From positions 1,178,001-1,242,000 of the forward strand of contig NZ_JAIKTS010000001.1 in NCBI RefSeq assembly GCF_023556335.1: DNA of 64,000 nucleotides, given 5' to 3'. Below are positions 22,780 through 31,773 of the stretch, piece after piece. The stretch is from Stenotrophomonas mori (GTDB lineage: Bacteria > Pseudomonadota > Gammaproteobacteria > Xanthomonadales > Xanthomonadaceae). The notes beneath the pieces were generated by a model. The model ran no database searches. It had not been told where the DNA came from and saw only the letters and a program-made list of their open reading frames with translations. Within the stretch, counting starts at the first letter, position 1. Each line of letters begins with the position of its first letter. Both the position numbers and the translations under genes were made by a program.

Positions 22780-24237
22780 CTACTTGCGCCGGTAATCCAG
22801 CGGTGGCGATTCGCGCTGCAGCAACGGGTCGTAGTGGAACGCCGGGCCACGCCGCTGCGCGAACTCGTCCGCCGCCCTGCGCACGGTGTCCGGCGACTGG
22901 AACAGCTGTACCGCGGCCAGGGCCAACGCCTTGGAGGCATTCAACGCGCCCTTGGCGCCGAGCGTGGCGCCGGAAGCCGCCACCGCCTGCCAGCTGTGCG
23001 CGGGAGTGCCCGGCACCCAGGTGGCGGTGCTGAGCCCGGCGGTCGGCACCGTCCAGCTGACATCGCCCACGTCGGTCGAGGCGCTGCCGGCGAGGTCGGC
23101 ACGGTACGGCTGCAGCTGCGCGGCCACCGCCAACGGCGGGCGCCGCTCCAGGCTCTGCTGCAGGGTCTCGGCGAAGGCCTGTTCGGCGGCGTCGTAGCGC
23201 ACCCCGCCCACCTGCTCCAGCGCCGCCTGCATCACCTGCCCCAGGGTGTCGTTGGGCAGCAGCGAGAACACCCCGCCGGTCTGCTCGAATTCGACGCTGG
23301 TACCGGTGCCCAGCGCCGCACCTTCGGCGGCCTTGTGCAGGCGCTGGAACACATCGCGCACCACGGCCGGATCGACATGGCGCACGTAGTAGTAGGCCTC
23401 GGCCAGGTCCGGCACCACGTTCGGCGCACTGCCACCGTTGCTGATCACGTAATGGATGCGCGTGCCGTCGGGGACGTGCTCGCGCATCAGGTTGGCCATG
23501 TGGTTGAACGCCTCCACCGCATCGAGCGCCGAGCGGCCGCGGTCCGGTGCGATGGCCGCATGCGCGGCCAGCCCGTGGAAGCGGAACTTGCCGCTGATGT
23601 TGGCCAGGCTGGTGCCCTGCGCGGCCGAATTCTCCGACCCCGGGTGCCAATGCAGCACCACGTCCACGTCGTCGAACAGCCCGGCCCGGGTCATGTAGAC
23701 CTTGCCCGAGCCGCCTTCCTCGGCGGGTGTGCCGTACAGGCGCACTTCGCCTGCTGTGCCGCTGGCCTGGAGCCACTGCGCAATGGCACGCGCGGCGCCC
23801 ACCGAGGCCGCGCCGAACAGGTTGTGGCCGCAGGCCTGGCCCGCCGCCTGCCCCGGAATCGGCGTGCGTACCGGCTCGGCGGCCTGCGCCATGCCCGGCA
23901 AGGCGTCCATCTCCGCGAGCAGGGCGATCACCGGGCCGTCGCCACGGCGGCCGTAGGTCGCGACGAACGCGGTCGGCATGCCGGCCACCCCGGCCTCGAT
24001 CCGGAAACCGGCCTGGCGCAGCTCCTGTTGCAGCAGCTGCGACGACTGCACTTCCAGGTAGCCAAGCTCCGGGTGCTGCCAGAGCGTCTGCGCGACCTGC
24101 GCCTGGCGCGGCGCATAGGCGTCCAGGCTGGCCAGCACGCCGGAATCGGCCGCCCAGGCCGGAGCGCCGCAACCGGCCAGCAGGGCCGCCAGCAGCGGGG
24201 TGCGCAGACGCGCCAGGGTCTTGTGCATTGCCGTCAT
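22780..24237 (-). CDS. Secreted M20-family amidohydrolase (AbgB-like metallopeptidase)
   Basis: This 485-residue protein has an N-terminal signal (LLAALLAGCGAPAWAA), possibly a lipoprotein at the Cys of LAGC. The zinc-site motifs of the M20D group follow: ALLAEMDALPG, the cysteine ligand in AGQACGHNLFGAAS, GTPAEEGGSGK (catalytic Glu) and VLHWHPGSEN. Family members such as AbgB cleave p-aminobenzoyl-glutamate or other N-acyl/aminoacyl amides. Here the enzyme is exported. It lies 3 bp downstream of the second amidohydrolase and in line with the fecIR/TonB-receptor genes, so it probably acts on a compound taken up by that receptor. Confidence 0.85.
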   Translation of the reverse strand: MTAMHKTLARLRTPLLAALLAGCGAPAWAADSGVLASLDAYAPRQAQVAQTLWQHPELGYLEVQSSQLLQQELRQAGFRIEAGVAGMPTAFVATYGRRGDGPVIALLAEMDALPGMAQAAEPVRTPIPGQAAGQACGHNLFGAASVGAARAIAQWLQASGTAGEVRLYGTPAEEGGSGKVYMTRAGLFDDVDVVLHWHPGSENSAAQGTSLANISGKFRFHGLAAHAAIAPDRGRSALDAVEAFNHMANLMREHVPDGTRIHYVISNGGSAPNVVPDLAEAYYYVRHVDPAVVRDVFQRLHKAAEGAALGTGTSVEFEQTGGVFSLLPNDTLGQVMQAALEQVGGVRYDAAEQAFAETLQQSLERRPPLAVAAQLQPYRADLAGSASTDVGDVSWTVPTAGLSTATWVPGTPAHSWQAVAASGATLGAKGALNASKALALAAVQLFQSPDTVRRAADEFAQRRGPAFHYDPLLQRESPPLDYRRK

Positions 24238-24240
24238 GCC

Positions 24241-26061
24241 TCAGTAGAAGCCCACGTTGTCGATTTCGAACCAGATCGTGCCGCCGGCCTCGCCGCCGCC
24301 GGAGAACACCAGCTGCTGGACGTCGTCGCCCTTCCATTCGGCCACCGGTCCCTGCGCGCGGTAGGGCGGCTGGCCCTGCAGCGCCGTGAAGGGGATCTCC
24401 ACGGTCCGCCACGCGCGGCCGGCCTCGATCGGCGCCAGGAAGCGGCGGTCGCCCAGCGCGCGCGCTTCCAGCCGCAGCGTGCCGGCACCGCCACGCACGT
24501 CGAAGCGGATGCCGCGGTAGCCGCGCAGGTCGGCCGGCGCCACCGAGCCGCGGGTCAGCGGCAGGATCGCCGCCGCGTACGCGTTCGGCTTGGTGGACAG
24601 CTTGGCCTGCACCGACAAGGCGTTGCCGCCGTCGTCGCGGGCGACCACGGTGCTGACCTGCACGGTGCGGTCGTTGCCACCGTCGGCCTCGTCGATGCGC
24701 AGGGTGTCCAGTGCGGTACGCCCGTCGTCGCGCTCGAAATCGTCCACCCGTGCCGGCACCGGGCGTGCCGGCAGCGACAGCGCGCGGTTGCCCGCCGGCA
24801 GGCGCGTGCCCTTGCCGTGCACCTGGCGGCCGGCCACATAGACGCGCTGGGTATTGCGGATATCGGCGATGCGGTCCCAGGGACGGCCCTTCACCAGCAG
24901 CAGGTCGGCGCGCTTGCCGACCTCGATGGTGCCGCGGTCGGCCACGCCCAGCGCCGCGGCGCTGTTCGCGGTGCCGGCCAGCAGCGCCTCGGCCGGGGTC
25001 AATCCGGCATCGACCAGCAGTTCGAGCTCGCGCAGCGTCGAGGCGCCGTGCGGCGTTCCGGTCATCCCGGCATCGGTACCGACCACCACCGGAATGCCGG
25101 CATCGTGCAGCAGCTTCACGTTGTGCAGGGCGGTGGCGAAGTTGCGCCGGCGCTGTGCCAGCACCTCCGGGCGCGTGCCGGCCACGCCGCTGCCGTCCAC
25201 CCGCTCGGGCAGGTACACCGCCAGCGAGGGCGCATAGGCGGTGCCGTGCTCGCGCATCAGCTGCACCAGCTCGGCATCGGCCGGCACGTCCTGCACGCTG
25301 TGCGCGATCACGTCCACGCCGGCGCGCGCGGCGGTCTTGCCGCGCTTGACCATCACCGTATGGGTGAACACCTTCAGGCCATGCGCATGGGCTTCGTCCA
25401 CCAGCGCCGTGAGGGTCTCCTCGTCCATGCTGCTGTTGTCGGCGGCATTGGAATAGCGCCAGCCATCGGTGAAGCCCTTGATGAAGTCCGGCTTGTAGGC
25501 GGCGACCGCGCGCACCCCGGCGCGCGCGGCTTCCGGCGAGTTCACCCAGCGGGTGGTGTTCTCGTCGCCCCAGTCGGCGCCATGGCCGAGCGGCGTGCTC
25601 ATGCGCGCGGCGAACTTCACGTCCGGAGCGGCGATCTCCGCCAGCCAGGCGCGCCGCGGCGCATAGGCCTCCGGCGGCTCGTGGAAATCGCTGACCGTGG
25701 TGACCCCGGCGGCCATGTAGAGGTTGGCGATCTGCGGCAGCTCGGCCGGCCGCGCATTCGGCGTCCAGTGCGTGTGCAGGTCGAACAGCCCCGGCAGCAG
25801 CGCCTGCCCGCGCGCCTGCACCACACGGGCCCCGGCGGGGGCATCCAGGCGCTCGCCGGCCGCGGCGATGGCGGCGATCCTGCCGTCGGTCACCAGCACG
25901 CTGGCCGGGTAGGCCTCGCGCCCGGTGCCGTCGAACACCATCGCATCGCGGATCAGCACCGCCGTATCGGCGGCGGTGGCGGCCACGCTGGCCAGGCCGC
26001 TGGAGAGCAGCAGTGCGGTCAGCAGGGCCAGCCGGCGGTCATCTCGCTTGTGTCGGTTCAT
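24241..26061 (-). CDS. Secreted amidohydrolase (imidazolonepropionase-like) with C-terminal CIA30-like domain
   Basis: This 606-residue protein has a signal peptide (LALLTALLLSSGLASVAATAA). The metal-dependent hydrolase core follows: GLFDLHTHWTPN (HxH), AAYKPDFIKGFTDG (Lys), KVFTHTVMVKRGK and GVDVIAHSVQD (His pair), and PVVVGTDAGMTG (Asp). ADLLLVKGRPWDRIADIRNTQ closes the core near residue 415. Residues about 430-606 form a beta-sandwich resembling CIA30 or carbohydrate-binding modules (DDFERDDGRTALDT, then GYRGIRFDVRGGAGTLRLEA and TIWFEIDNVGFY). Related enzymes hydrolyse peptides such as Xaa-Pro dipeptides, or cyclic amides. It is directly downstream of fecR and 3 bp upstream of the M20 gene. 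Confidence 0.85.
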   Translation of the reverse strand: MNRHKRDDRRLALLTALLLSSGLASVAATAADTAVLIRDAMVFDGTGREAYPASVLVTDGRIAAIAAAGERLDAPAGARVVQARGQALLPGLFDLHTHWTPNARPAELPQIANLYMAAGVTTVSDFHEPPEAYAPRRAWLAEIAAPDVKFAARMSTPLGHGADWGDENTTRWVNSPEAARAGVRAVAAYKPDFIKGFTDGWRYSNAADNSSMDEETLTALVDEAHAHGLKVFTHTVMVKRGKTAARAGVDVIAHSVQDVPADAELVQLMREHGTAYAPSLAVYLPERVDGSGVAGTRPEVLAQRRRNFATALHNVKLLHDAGIPVVVGTDAGMTGTPHGASTLRELELLVDAGLTPAEALLAGTANSAAALGVADRGTIEVGKRADLLLVKGRPWDRIADIRNTQRVYVAGRQVHGKGTRLPAGNRALSLPARPVPARVDDFERDDGRTALDTLRIDEADGGNDRTVQVSTVVARDDGGNALSVQAKLSTKPNAYAAAILPLTRGSVAPADLRGYRGIRFDVRGGAGTLRLEARALGDRRFLAPIEAGRAWRTVEIPFTALQGQPPYRAQGPVAEWKGDDVQQLVFSGGGEAGGTIWFEIDNVGFY

Positions 26062-26077
26062 TGCCTTGGTTCCTGGT

Positions 26078-27100
26078 TCATTGCATCGAGCGCGCCGCGT
26101 GCGACGGGCCCTGTGGCGTGCTCAGGCGCACGACTTTCCCCTGCTGCTCGACCACCAGCCCGAGGCTCACGGCGACGCTGCGCGCGAAGCCCAGCGGATC
26201 GCTGGCCGAATACAGGCCGACGATGCGGCGGCTGCCGACCACCGGATCGTCGATGACGATGCGGGTGTCGCTGTAGCGCAGGAACTGTGCGGCGGCCACC
26301 GACAGGGTGTCGCCATTGAAGGAGAGCATGCCTTCGCGCCAGGCCAGCTGCTGCTCCAGGTCTTCGTTGGCCACCGCCTCGATGCGGATGCCATGGCTGC
26401 GGTTGGCCAGCGCACGGTAGTTGGCCAGCAGCCGTGCCGGCGCCACCGCGCCCTGGGTGTCGGCCACGTCCACCACGCCCTCGCGCACCAGCACCTCGAC
26501 GCCGCCGCTGCGGCGCTCGGTCAGGCTGACCGCGAAACTGGTGCCGACCGCGGTCACGTCGGTCTCCTGCGCCCGCACCACGAACGGCCGGCCCGGGTTC
26601 TTGGCCACGTCGAACAGCGCCTCGCCCTGCAGCAGGGTGATGTTGCGGCGGTCGTCGGTGTAGCGCACCCGCACCTGCGAGTCCGAATCGAGGGTGATCG
26701 CCGACCCGTCCTGCAGCGGGACGCGCAGGATCTCGCCGCGGCGCGTGGCGTAGTACTCGGCATCGTCGTCCTGGCGGTGCACACCGATCGCCAGCAGGCT
26801 GATCGCCGCGGCCGCACCGGCCGCCCAGCGCAGCAGCCGCCGCGTGCGCCCGAGGCGCGGTGCGCGTGCGGCCGCGACCGGGGCGTCCCGCGGCCCGGGG
26901 ACGCCGGATGACAGCGCCCGCGCACGGTCGGTGCGCACCAGCACCGCGTGGGCCCGTGCATAGGCGCCGAAATGGCGCACGTCCGCCTGCAGCCAGGCAT
27001 CGCGGGCAACGGCATCGGCCGCGCCCAGCGGGGCACGATCCTCGCGCGCGACCCAGGCCGCGGCGATATCGTCGATAGAGAGATCATCGGTTGCGCGCAT
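26078..27100 (-). CDS. fecR: FecR-family anti-sigma regulator
   Basis: This 340-residue inner-membrane protein has a cytoplasmic N-terminal domain (DDLSIDDIAAAWVAREDR, then AWLQADVRHFGAYAR) that binds the sigma factor. One membrane segment follows (RRLLRWAAGAAAAISLLAIGV, residues about 85-105, in parts). The periplasmic FecR domain contains EILRVPLQDGSAITLDSDSQ and LLQGEALFDVAKNPGRPFVV. The C-terminal part (about 255-340) is an STN-like fold that senses the TonB receptor. It overlaps the sigma-factor gene by 17 bp, so the two are coupled. Confidence 0.93.
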   Translation of the reverse strand: MRATDDLSIDDIAAAWVAREDRAPLGAADAVARDAWLQADVRHFGAYARAHAVLVRTDRARALSSGVPGPRDAPVAAARAPRLGRTRRLLRWAAGAAAAISLLAIGVHRQDDDAEYYATRRGEILRVPLQDGSAITLDSDSQVRVRYTDDRRNITLLQGEALFDVAKNPGRPFVVRAQETDVTAVGTSFAVSLTERRSGGVEVLVREGVVDVADTQGAVAPARLLANYRALANRSHGIRIEAVANEDLEQQLAWREGMLSFNGDTLSVAAAQFLRYSDTRIVIDDPVVGSRRIVGLYSASDPLGFARSVAVSLGLVVEQQGKVVRLSTPQGPSHAARSMQ

Positions 27101-27671
27101 TTCTCGTTCCTCCTGCTGTGGGCCGTTCCCTGCCCTCCCGCACGTTCTCCCCGTCGCGCTTCATCGAATCCATCAACACCCGGATTCCCTTGCAGATGTG
27201 CTTCTCCACGGTGTTCTCGCTGATCTGCATGCGTTGCGCGATCTCGCGCTGCGAATAGCCCTCGACCCGGCGCAGGACGAAGGCCTCGCGGCACTTGTCC
27301 GGCAGGCCGTTGATCAACGAGCCGATGCGTGCCAGCTCCTGCCGCGACGAGGCGGTCCGTTCCGGGCACGCCTCGTCGCCGCTGGTCGCCACGCGTTCGA
27401 TCTCGGCCACCGCCTCGATCGACACCACCTGGGCGCGACGCAGCTGCTGCAGCACGACCGACTGCGCCACCGAGTACAGGTACGCGCGCGGCTGCCGGAC
27501 GTGGGACACGTCCTCCATGGCGGCCAGGATGGCGTAGGCCTCCTGCACCACGTCGTCCACGTCCTGGTGCACCGGCAGGCGCCGGTGCAGCCAGTCCCGC
27601 AGCGCCGGCTCGCAGGGCAGCACGTGCTCGGCCAGCCACGCCGCCCTCGCCTTCGCCTGCTCGGCCTTCAT
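27084..27671 (-). CDS. fecI: ECF sigma factor, FecI-like
   Basis: This 195-residue protein has region 2 (residues about 25-80: RLPVHQDVDDVVQEAYAIL, RQPRAYLYSVAQSVV) and region 4 (about 125-175: LPDKCREAFVLRRVEGYSQREIAQRM, ISENTVEKHICKG, in parts). It lacks region 3, as ECF factors do. The canonical circuit is receptor to FecR to FecI, switching on the receptor operon when the substrate is present. The C-terminal tail after residue 175 is charged and non-conserved. It precedes fecR (17-bp overlap) and follows the TonB receptor gene, all leftward. Confidence 0.92.
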   Translation of the reverse strand: MKAEQAKARAAWLAEHVLPCEPALRDWLHRRLPVHQDVDDVVQEAYAILAAMEDVSHVRQPRAYLYSVAQSVVLQQLRRAQVVSIEAVAEIERVATSGDEACPERTASSRQELARIGSLINGLPDKCREAFVLRRVEGYSQREIAQRMQISENTVEKHICKGIRVLMDSMKRDGENVREGRERPTAGGTRNARNR

Positions 27672-27732
27672 CGCCGTGCTCCGCGTGCGCCCGGCCTCCG
27701 CCGGGCGCCGGTCCCTACCGCAGCCACCTTCA

Positions 27733-30700
27733 TCAGAACGCCTTGCTCACGTTGACGTACCAGTAGCGAGGATAGGCCTGGTACACCGCCGAGGAGTACC
27801 CGAACACATCGTCGGACACCGGCGGACGCTTGTTGGCCAGGTTGTTGGCACCGACCTTCAGCGACACGCCCTCGAGCCAGCCCTCGCGCTCGAAGTCGTA
27901 CTTCACGAACGCATTGGCCAGGGTCTGCGACTTCACCGTCCACGGCGTGCCGTCGGACAGCACCAGGCTGTTCTCCACGTACGAGCTGGCATAGCGCGCG
28001 GTGGCGCCCACCGACAGCTGCTGGTAGCGCCAGGTCAGCGTGCCCGACCACTTCCACTCGGGATTGCCGCCGTTGCCGATCAGGTCGCCGCCGCCGGTGA
28101 TGCGGATCGACGGATCGACCAGGCCACCGGCCTTGGCATCCTCCAGCGCCTGCAGCGCCGGCGACCGCTGGCGGTAGAACTCGATCAGGTGGGTACCGGT
28201 GACCGAGACGTCGAAACGCCCGATCCGGGTTTCCGGGGAGTTCCAGGCGAAGTTGTAGTCGACGCCGCGCAGGGTCTGCGGTTCCAGGTTGACGTACTGG
28301 TCGGTGACATAGAGCACCTTGCCGGCCGGGCTCAGCCCGGTTCCGGCGAAGCGCGCGATGTCGTCGGCCGTGGGATCGGCACGCACCACCGCATCGTTGC
28401 TCCCGCCCTGCTGGCGCAGGATGTAGTCCAGGATCAGGGCGTTGCCTTCGCCGAACAGGCCGATGATGCCTTCCTGCTCGTACTTGTAGTAGTCGACGGC
28501 GAAGGTGAAGCGGCCGTAGTCCTCCGGGATGAAGCGCGGCTGGAACACCAGCCCCGCGCTGGTGTTGGTCGAGGTTTCCGGCTTCAGGTTGGGGTTGCCC
28601 GAGCGCCGTGCGGTGGTCGAGTAGGTGTGGCCGCCGCAACCGGCGATGGAGCCCTGTGCGCCGGTGCGCACGTCGGCCTCGCACTGGATGTAGTCGGTGC
28701 GGTTGTTGGAGCGGCTCACCACCGTGGCGTTGATCTGCTCCAGGTTCGGCGCGCGGAAGCCCTTGGCCCAGGAGGAGCGCAGGGTCAGCCCGTCGAAGAT
28801 CTGCCAGCCCAGCGCCAGCTTCGGCTTGGCGACGCTGCCGAAGTCGTTGTAGCGCTCGGCGCGGCCGGCGACCTGCAGGTCCAGCGAGCGCACCAGCGGC
28901 ACCTCCATCTCCGGCGACACCAGCGGCACCGAGAGCTCGGCGAACAGGCCGGCGACCGTGCGCGAGCCATAGGTGTTCGGGGTCGGGCTCACGCCGTACA
29001 TGTCGCTGGGATAGTCCACGCCGGTGATGGCGTCGGTGAAGGTCACCGAGCCGTTGACGCGCGCATCGCGCTCGTCGCGCTGGGTCTCGTGGCGCACCTC
29101 GATCCCCGCGGCCATGCCGACGTCGCCGGCCCAGGTGCGGAACAGGTCCGGACGCGATGCCTTGACGTCCCACAGGTACAGCTCGGTCTCGCTCTGGCGG
29201 CGGGCCTTGTAGAAGAACTGGTCCAGCTTGCTCCAGTCGTTGCAGCCGCCGCAGAACGGGTTGTAGGCGGACTCGGTCGGGTTCGCGAGCGCCTGCTGGA
29301 ACAGCGACATGCTCACCGCGTCCTGCGTGTCCTTGACCTTGGCCTTGGAGTACAGCGCGGCGCTTTCCCAGTCGAAGCCGAAGTGGTAGCCGCGCAGGCC
29401 CGCCAGGGCCCGCACCTGGGTGTTGTTGACCTCGATGCGGGTCGGGCGTTCGAAGCGGTAGCTGGTGATCGTCACCGGCGCACCGTCCGGACCGATGTCC
29501 AGCCCCTGCAGGCGGTTGGGGTTGAGCGAGCCGTCGGGCAGGTACATCGCGCCGAACGGGTTCCAGTAATTGCTTGCCGCCACCGTCATCGGCAGCGCGG
29601 TGATGGTGTTGACGCCGTTCTGCAGGCTGTAGGCACGCGACTCGTACAGGCCGGCCTCGCTGAAGAACGAAATCCCGTTCTCGAAATCGTGCTTGCCGGT
29701 GACGAACAGGTTCAGGCGGCGCACGTCCGGGGTGATCGACAGCGGGTACTGCGACTGGTGGTTGTCGCGCAGGTTGGCATCGTCACCGGACGTCGCCTTG
29801 CTGCCGGACTGCACGCACACGCCGTCGCCGAGGACGGCCTGGCAGCCGTTGTTGGTGGTCGGCTGCACGTGGAACGCGCCGGCGGCGGTGGTCAGCGGCG
29901 TGCCGTTGCTCGAGACCGGCCCACCGACGACGGTGAAGTTGCCCCAGGGGCTGTTGGTGTTGCGGTTGTCCACGCCCGCCAGCCCTTCGTACGGCGTGCC
30001 GGCGAAGTCGGCCGACCGGTCGCCGCTGCGGGTCCAGTTCTGGTCCAGCGAGTTCAGCCCGGTGGTGTTGTAGTAGTTGAAGGCGACGGTGATGTTGGAG
30101 CGCAGGTCCTCGGAGTTCTTGCCCCACATGCCGTTGACGCCGATGTCGCGCAGGTTGGTGCCTTCGCCGAAGCCGCGCTGCACGCTGATGGTGCCGCCGT
30201 CCATGTCGTCGCGCAGCACGTTGTTGACCACGCCGGCCACGGCATCGGTGCCGTAGATCGCCGCGGCGCCGTCCAGCAGCACCTCGACCCGGCCCAGATT
30301 GGCGACCGGAACCGCGTTGGCGTTGTAGGTCAGTACCGGCACCAGGTTGCCGTCGGCCTGGCTGGTCGGATGCACCACGGTGCGGCGGCCATTGATCAGC
30401 AGCAGGGTGTTGCCCACGCCCAGGCCGCGCAGGTTGACCGAGGCGATGTCGCCGCGCGCGTAGTTGGAGCTGTTGCCGCCGTTGGTGCCGCTGAACGAGA
30501 CATCGCCCATCTGCGGGATGGAGCGGTACAGGTCGTCGCCGGACACCGCACCGGTGGCCTCGATCTGTTCGGTCTGCAGGGTCGCCACCGGCAGGATCGC
30601 CGCCGAGCGGCTGCCCTTGATCTGGCTGCCGACGACGGTGACCTGGTCCAGCGTGCTCACCGGGGCGCTGCTCTCCGGCGCCTCGGGGGCCGCCTGCGGC

Positions 30701-31092
30701 GCCGGCTCCGGTTCGGCCGCCTGCGCCACCGCCAGCCCGCCCAGCCCGCCCAGCGAGGCCAGCATCGGTGCGGCCGCGCGCAGGGTGATGGTGCGGCCAT
30801 CGTCGGAGGCGATGGTCAGCCCGGTGCCGTCCAGCAGGCGGCTAAGCGCCTGGCGCGCATCCATCTGGCCCTTCAGCTGGCCGACTTCGACCCCGCCGTC
30901 CTCACCCGCCGCCGGAGCGATGATCTGCAGCCCGGCCTGGCGGGCGAACTCCGGCAACACATCCTCGATGCGACCGCGGTCGATGTCGAACGTGGGCGGC
31001 GCGGCGAGCGCCGGCATGGCCAGGCTCAGCGCGACGGCGGCGAGGCCGCCGCGGACCGCGCTTGCCAGCGGCAACAACTTGAATGAACGCAT
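27733..31092 (-). CDS. TonB-dependent outer-membrane receptor with N-terminal STN signalling domain
   Basis: This 1119-residue receptor has a signal peptide (LAAVALSLAMPALAA). The secretin/TonB N-terminal (STN) domain spans about 25-110 (FDIDRGRIEDVLPEFARQAG, QALSRLLDGTGLTI). A proline/alanine linker and a TonB box-like STLDQVTVVGS come next. The plug domain has QIEATGAVSGDDLYRSIPQ, VNLRGLGVGNTLLLINGRR and AIYGTDAVAGVVNNVL. The beta-barrel ends YPRYWYVNVSKAF with the typical terminal aromatic residue. The STN domain implies signalling to FecR. The start ATG at 31092 follows GGAGGGG. The substrate is unknown; the two exported amidohydrolases downstream suggest a peptide-like or amide-linked ligand. 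Confidence 0.93.
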   Translation of the reverse strand: MRSFKLLPLASAVRGGLAAVALSLAMPALAAPPTFDIDRGRIEDVLPEFARQAGLQIIAPAAGEDGGVEVGQLKGQMDARQALSRLLDGTGLTIASDDGRTITLRAAAPMLASLGGLGGLAVAQAAEPEPAPQAAPEAPESSAPVSTLDQVTVVGSQIKGSRSAAILPVATLQTEQIEATGAVSGDDLYRSIPQMGDVSFSGTNGGNSSNYARGDIASVNLRGLGVGNTLLLINGRRTVVHPTSQADGNLVPVLTYNANAVPVANLGRVEVLLDGAAAIYGTDAVAGVVNNVLRDDMDGGTISVQRGFGEGTNLRDIGVNGMWGKNSEDLRSNITVAFNYYNTTGLNSLDQNWTRSGDRSADFAGTPYEGLAGVDNRNTNSPWGNFTVVGGPVSSNGTPLTTAAGAFHVQPTTNNGCQAVLGDGVCVQSGSKATSGDDANLRDNHQSQYPLSITPDVRRLNLFVTGKHDFENGISFFSEAGLYESRAYSLQNGVNTITALPMTVAASNYWNPFGAMYLPDGSLNPNRLQGLDIGPDGAPVTITSYRFERPTRIEVNNTQVRALAGLRGYHFGFDWESAALYSKAKVKDTQDAVSMSLFQQALANPTESAYNPFCGGCNDWSKLDQFFYKARRQSETELYLWDVKASRPDLFRTWAGDVGMAAGIEVRHETQRDERDARVNGSVTFTDAITGVDYPSDMYGVSPTPNTYGSRTVAGLFAELSVPLVSPEMEVPLVRSLDLQVAGRAERYNDFGSVAKPKLALGWQIFDGLTLRSSWAKGFRAPNLEQINATVVSRSNNRTDYIQCEADVRTGAQGSIAGCGGHTYSTTARRSGNPNLKPETSTNTSAGLVFQPRFIPEDYGRFTFAVDYYKYEQEGIIGLFGEGNALILDYILRQQGGSNDAVVRADPTADDIARFAGTGLSPAGKVLYVTDQYVNLEPQTLRGVDYNFAWNSPETRIGRFDVSVTGTHLIEFYRQRSPALQALEDAKAGGLVDPSIRITGGGDLIGNGGNPEWKWSGTLTWRYQQLSVGATARYASSYVENSLVLSDGTPWTVKSQTLANAFVKYDFEREGWLEGVSLKVGANNLANKRPPVSDDVFGYSSAVYQAYPRYWYVNVSKAF

Positions 31093-31265
31093 GAATGAAC
31101 CCCTCCGGTATATGCGATTACGGCGACTTTGCAGGTCTCCTGGTAGGTCTAGATGAGCCGGCGGCGAAGTTCCGCCATCCATGCCGCCCCCGGGGACGGC
31201 GCCATCCCGCCATACGGCGTAGTATCCTTGACCTGTCGCCGCTCCGGATCCGAGGACCCTGCAGT

Positions 31266-31742
31266 ATGCGTTTCCGCCCCCAGTACGTCCTGACTGCGCT
31301 GTTGGCGCTCACTCTCGCCGCATGCGGCAGCGGCCCCGTCAAACGGGTCTCCGAACCGGCCGCCGGCATCCAGCAGCTCACCGTCGCCGGCGACGGCAGC
31401 TGGGAAATCCAGCTGCGGCTGCGCAACTACAGTTCCATGCCGATGCGCTTCGACACCCTGGCCCTGCAGATGAAGGTCGGCGACGAAGTCGCCGGCGCCC
31501 TGGACGCCGCGCCGGGACTCTCCATCGGCCCGGAGTCGGCCGATGTCGTCACCGTGCGCCTGCAGCCCAGCTCGCCGGCGCGGATCGTGATGGCCGACGC
31601 CCTCGCCGGCGGCCGCTCGCTGTTCTACGAACTGGACGGCACCGTGGCCGCCACCCCCGAAGAGCGCAAGCAGCGCAGCTTCGACGTGACGGCCCGCAAC
31701 AGCCTCAACCAGGCGCCGGGCCTGCCCGGGGTACTGCGCTGA
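31266..31742 (+). CDS. Small lipoprotein with LEA/WHy-like beta-sandwich domain
   Basis: This 158-residue lipoprotein starts MRFRPQYVLTALLALTLAACGSG, with lipobox LAAC. The mature part reads GSWEIQLRLRNYSSMPMRFDTLALQMKVGD (in parts), a pattern of water-stress/LEA-type-2 folds (polar strand, then NxSxxP). Many gammaproteobacteria carry such periplasmic LEA-like lipoproteins of unknown role. It is followed 31 bp later by the acyl-CoA dehydrogenase gene on the same strand, and is divergent from the TonB receptor gene. Confidence 0.75.
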   Translation: MRFRPQYVLTALLALTLAACGSGPVKRVSEPAAGIQQLTVAGDGSWEIQLRLRNYSSMPMRFDTLALQMKVGDEVAGALDAAPGLSIGPESADVVTVRLQPSSPARIVMADALAGGRSLFYELDGTVAATPEERKQRSFDVTARNSLNQAPGLPGVLR

Positions 31743-31773
31743 CCTCTTTCCCGCCCCTTCCGAGACCGAACCG

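Noticed and set aside
22693..26256. A 1187-codon open frame on the + strand opposite the amidohydrolase and fecR genes
   Set aside because: It is antisense to well-supported genes and its translation is Arg/Gln/His/Gly-rich without motifs. Long antisense frames are common at this GC content.
27676..31086. A 1136-codon + strand frame opposite the TonB receptor gene
   Set aside because: Shadow of the receptor coding strand; no motif, and the receptor is unmistakable.
31093..31265. Cobalamin riboswitch or other metabolite leader upstream of the TonB receptor
   Set aside because: No B12-box-like or other conserved leader was seen, and the FecI/FecR pair already offers a control route.
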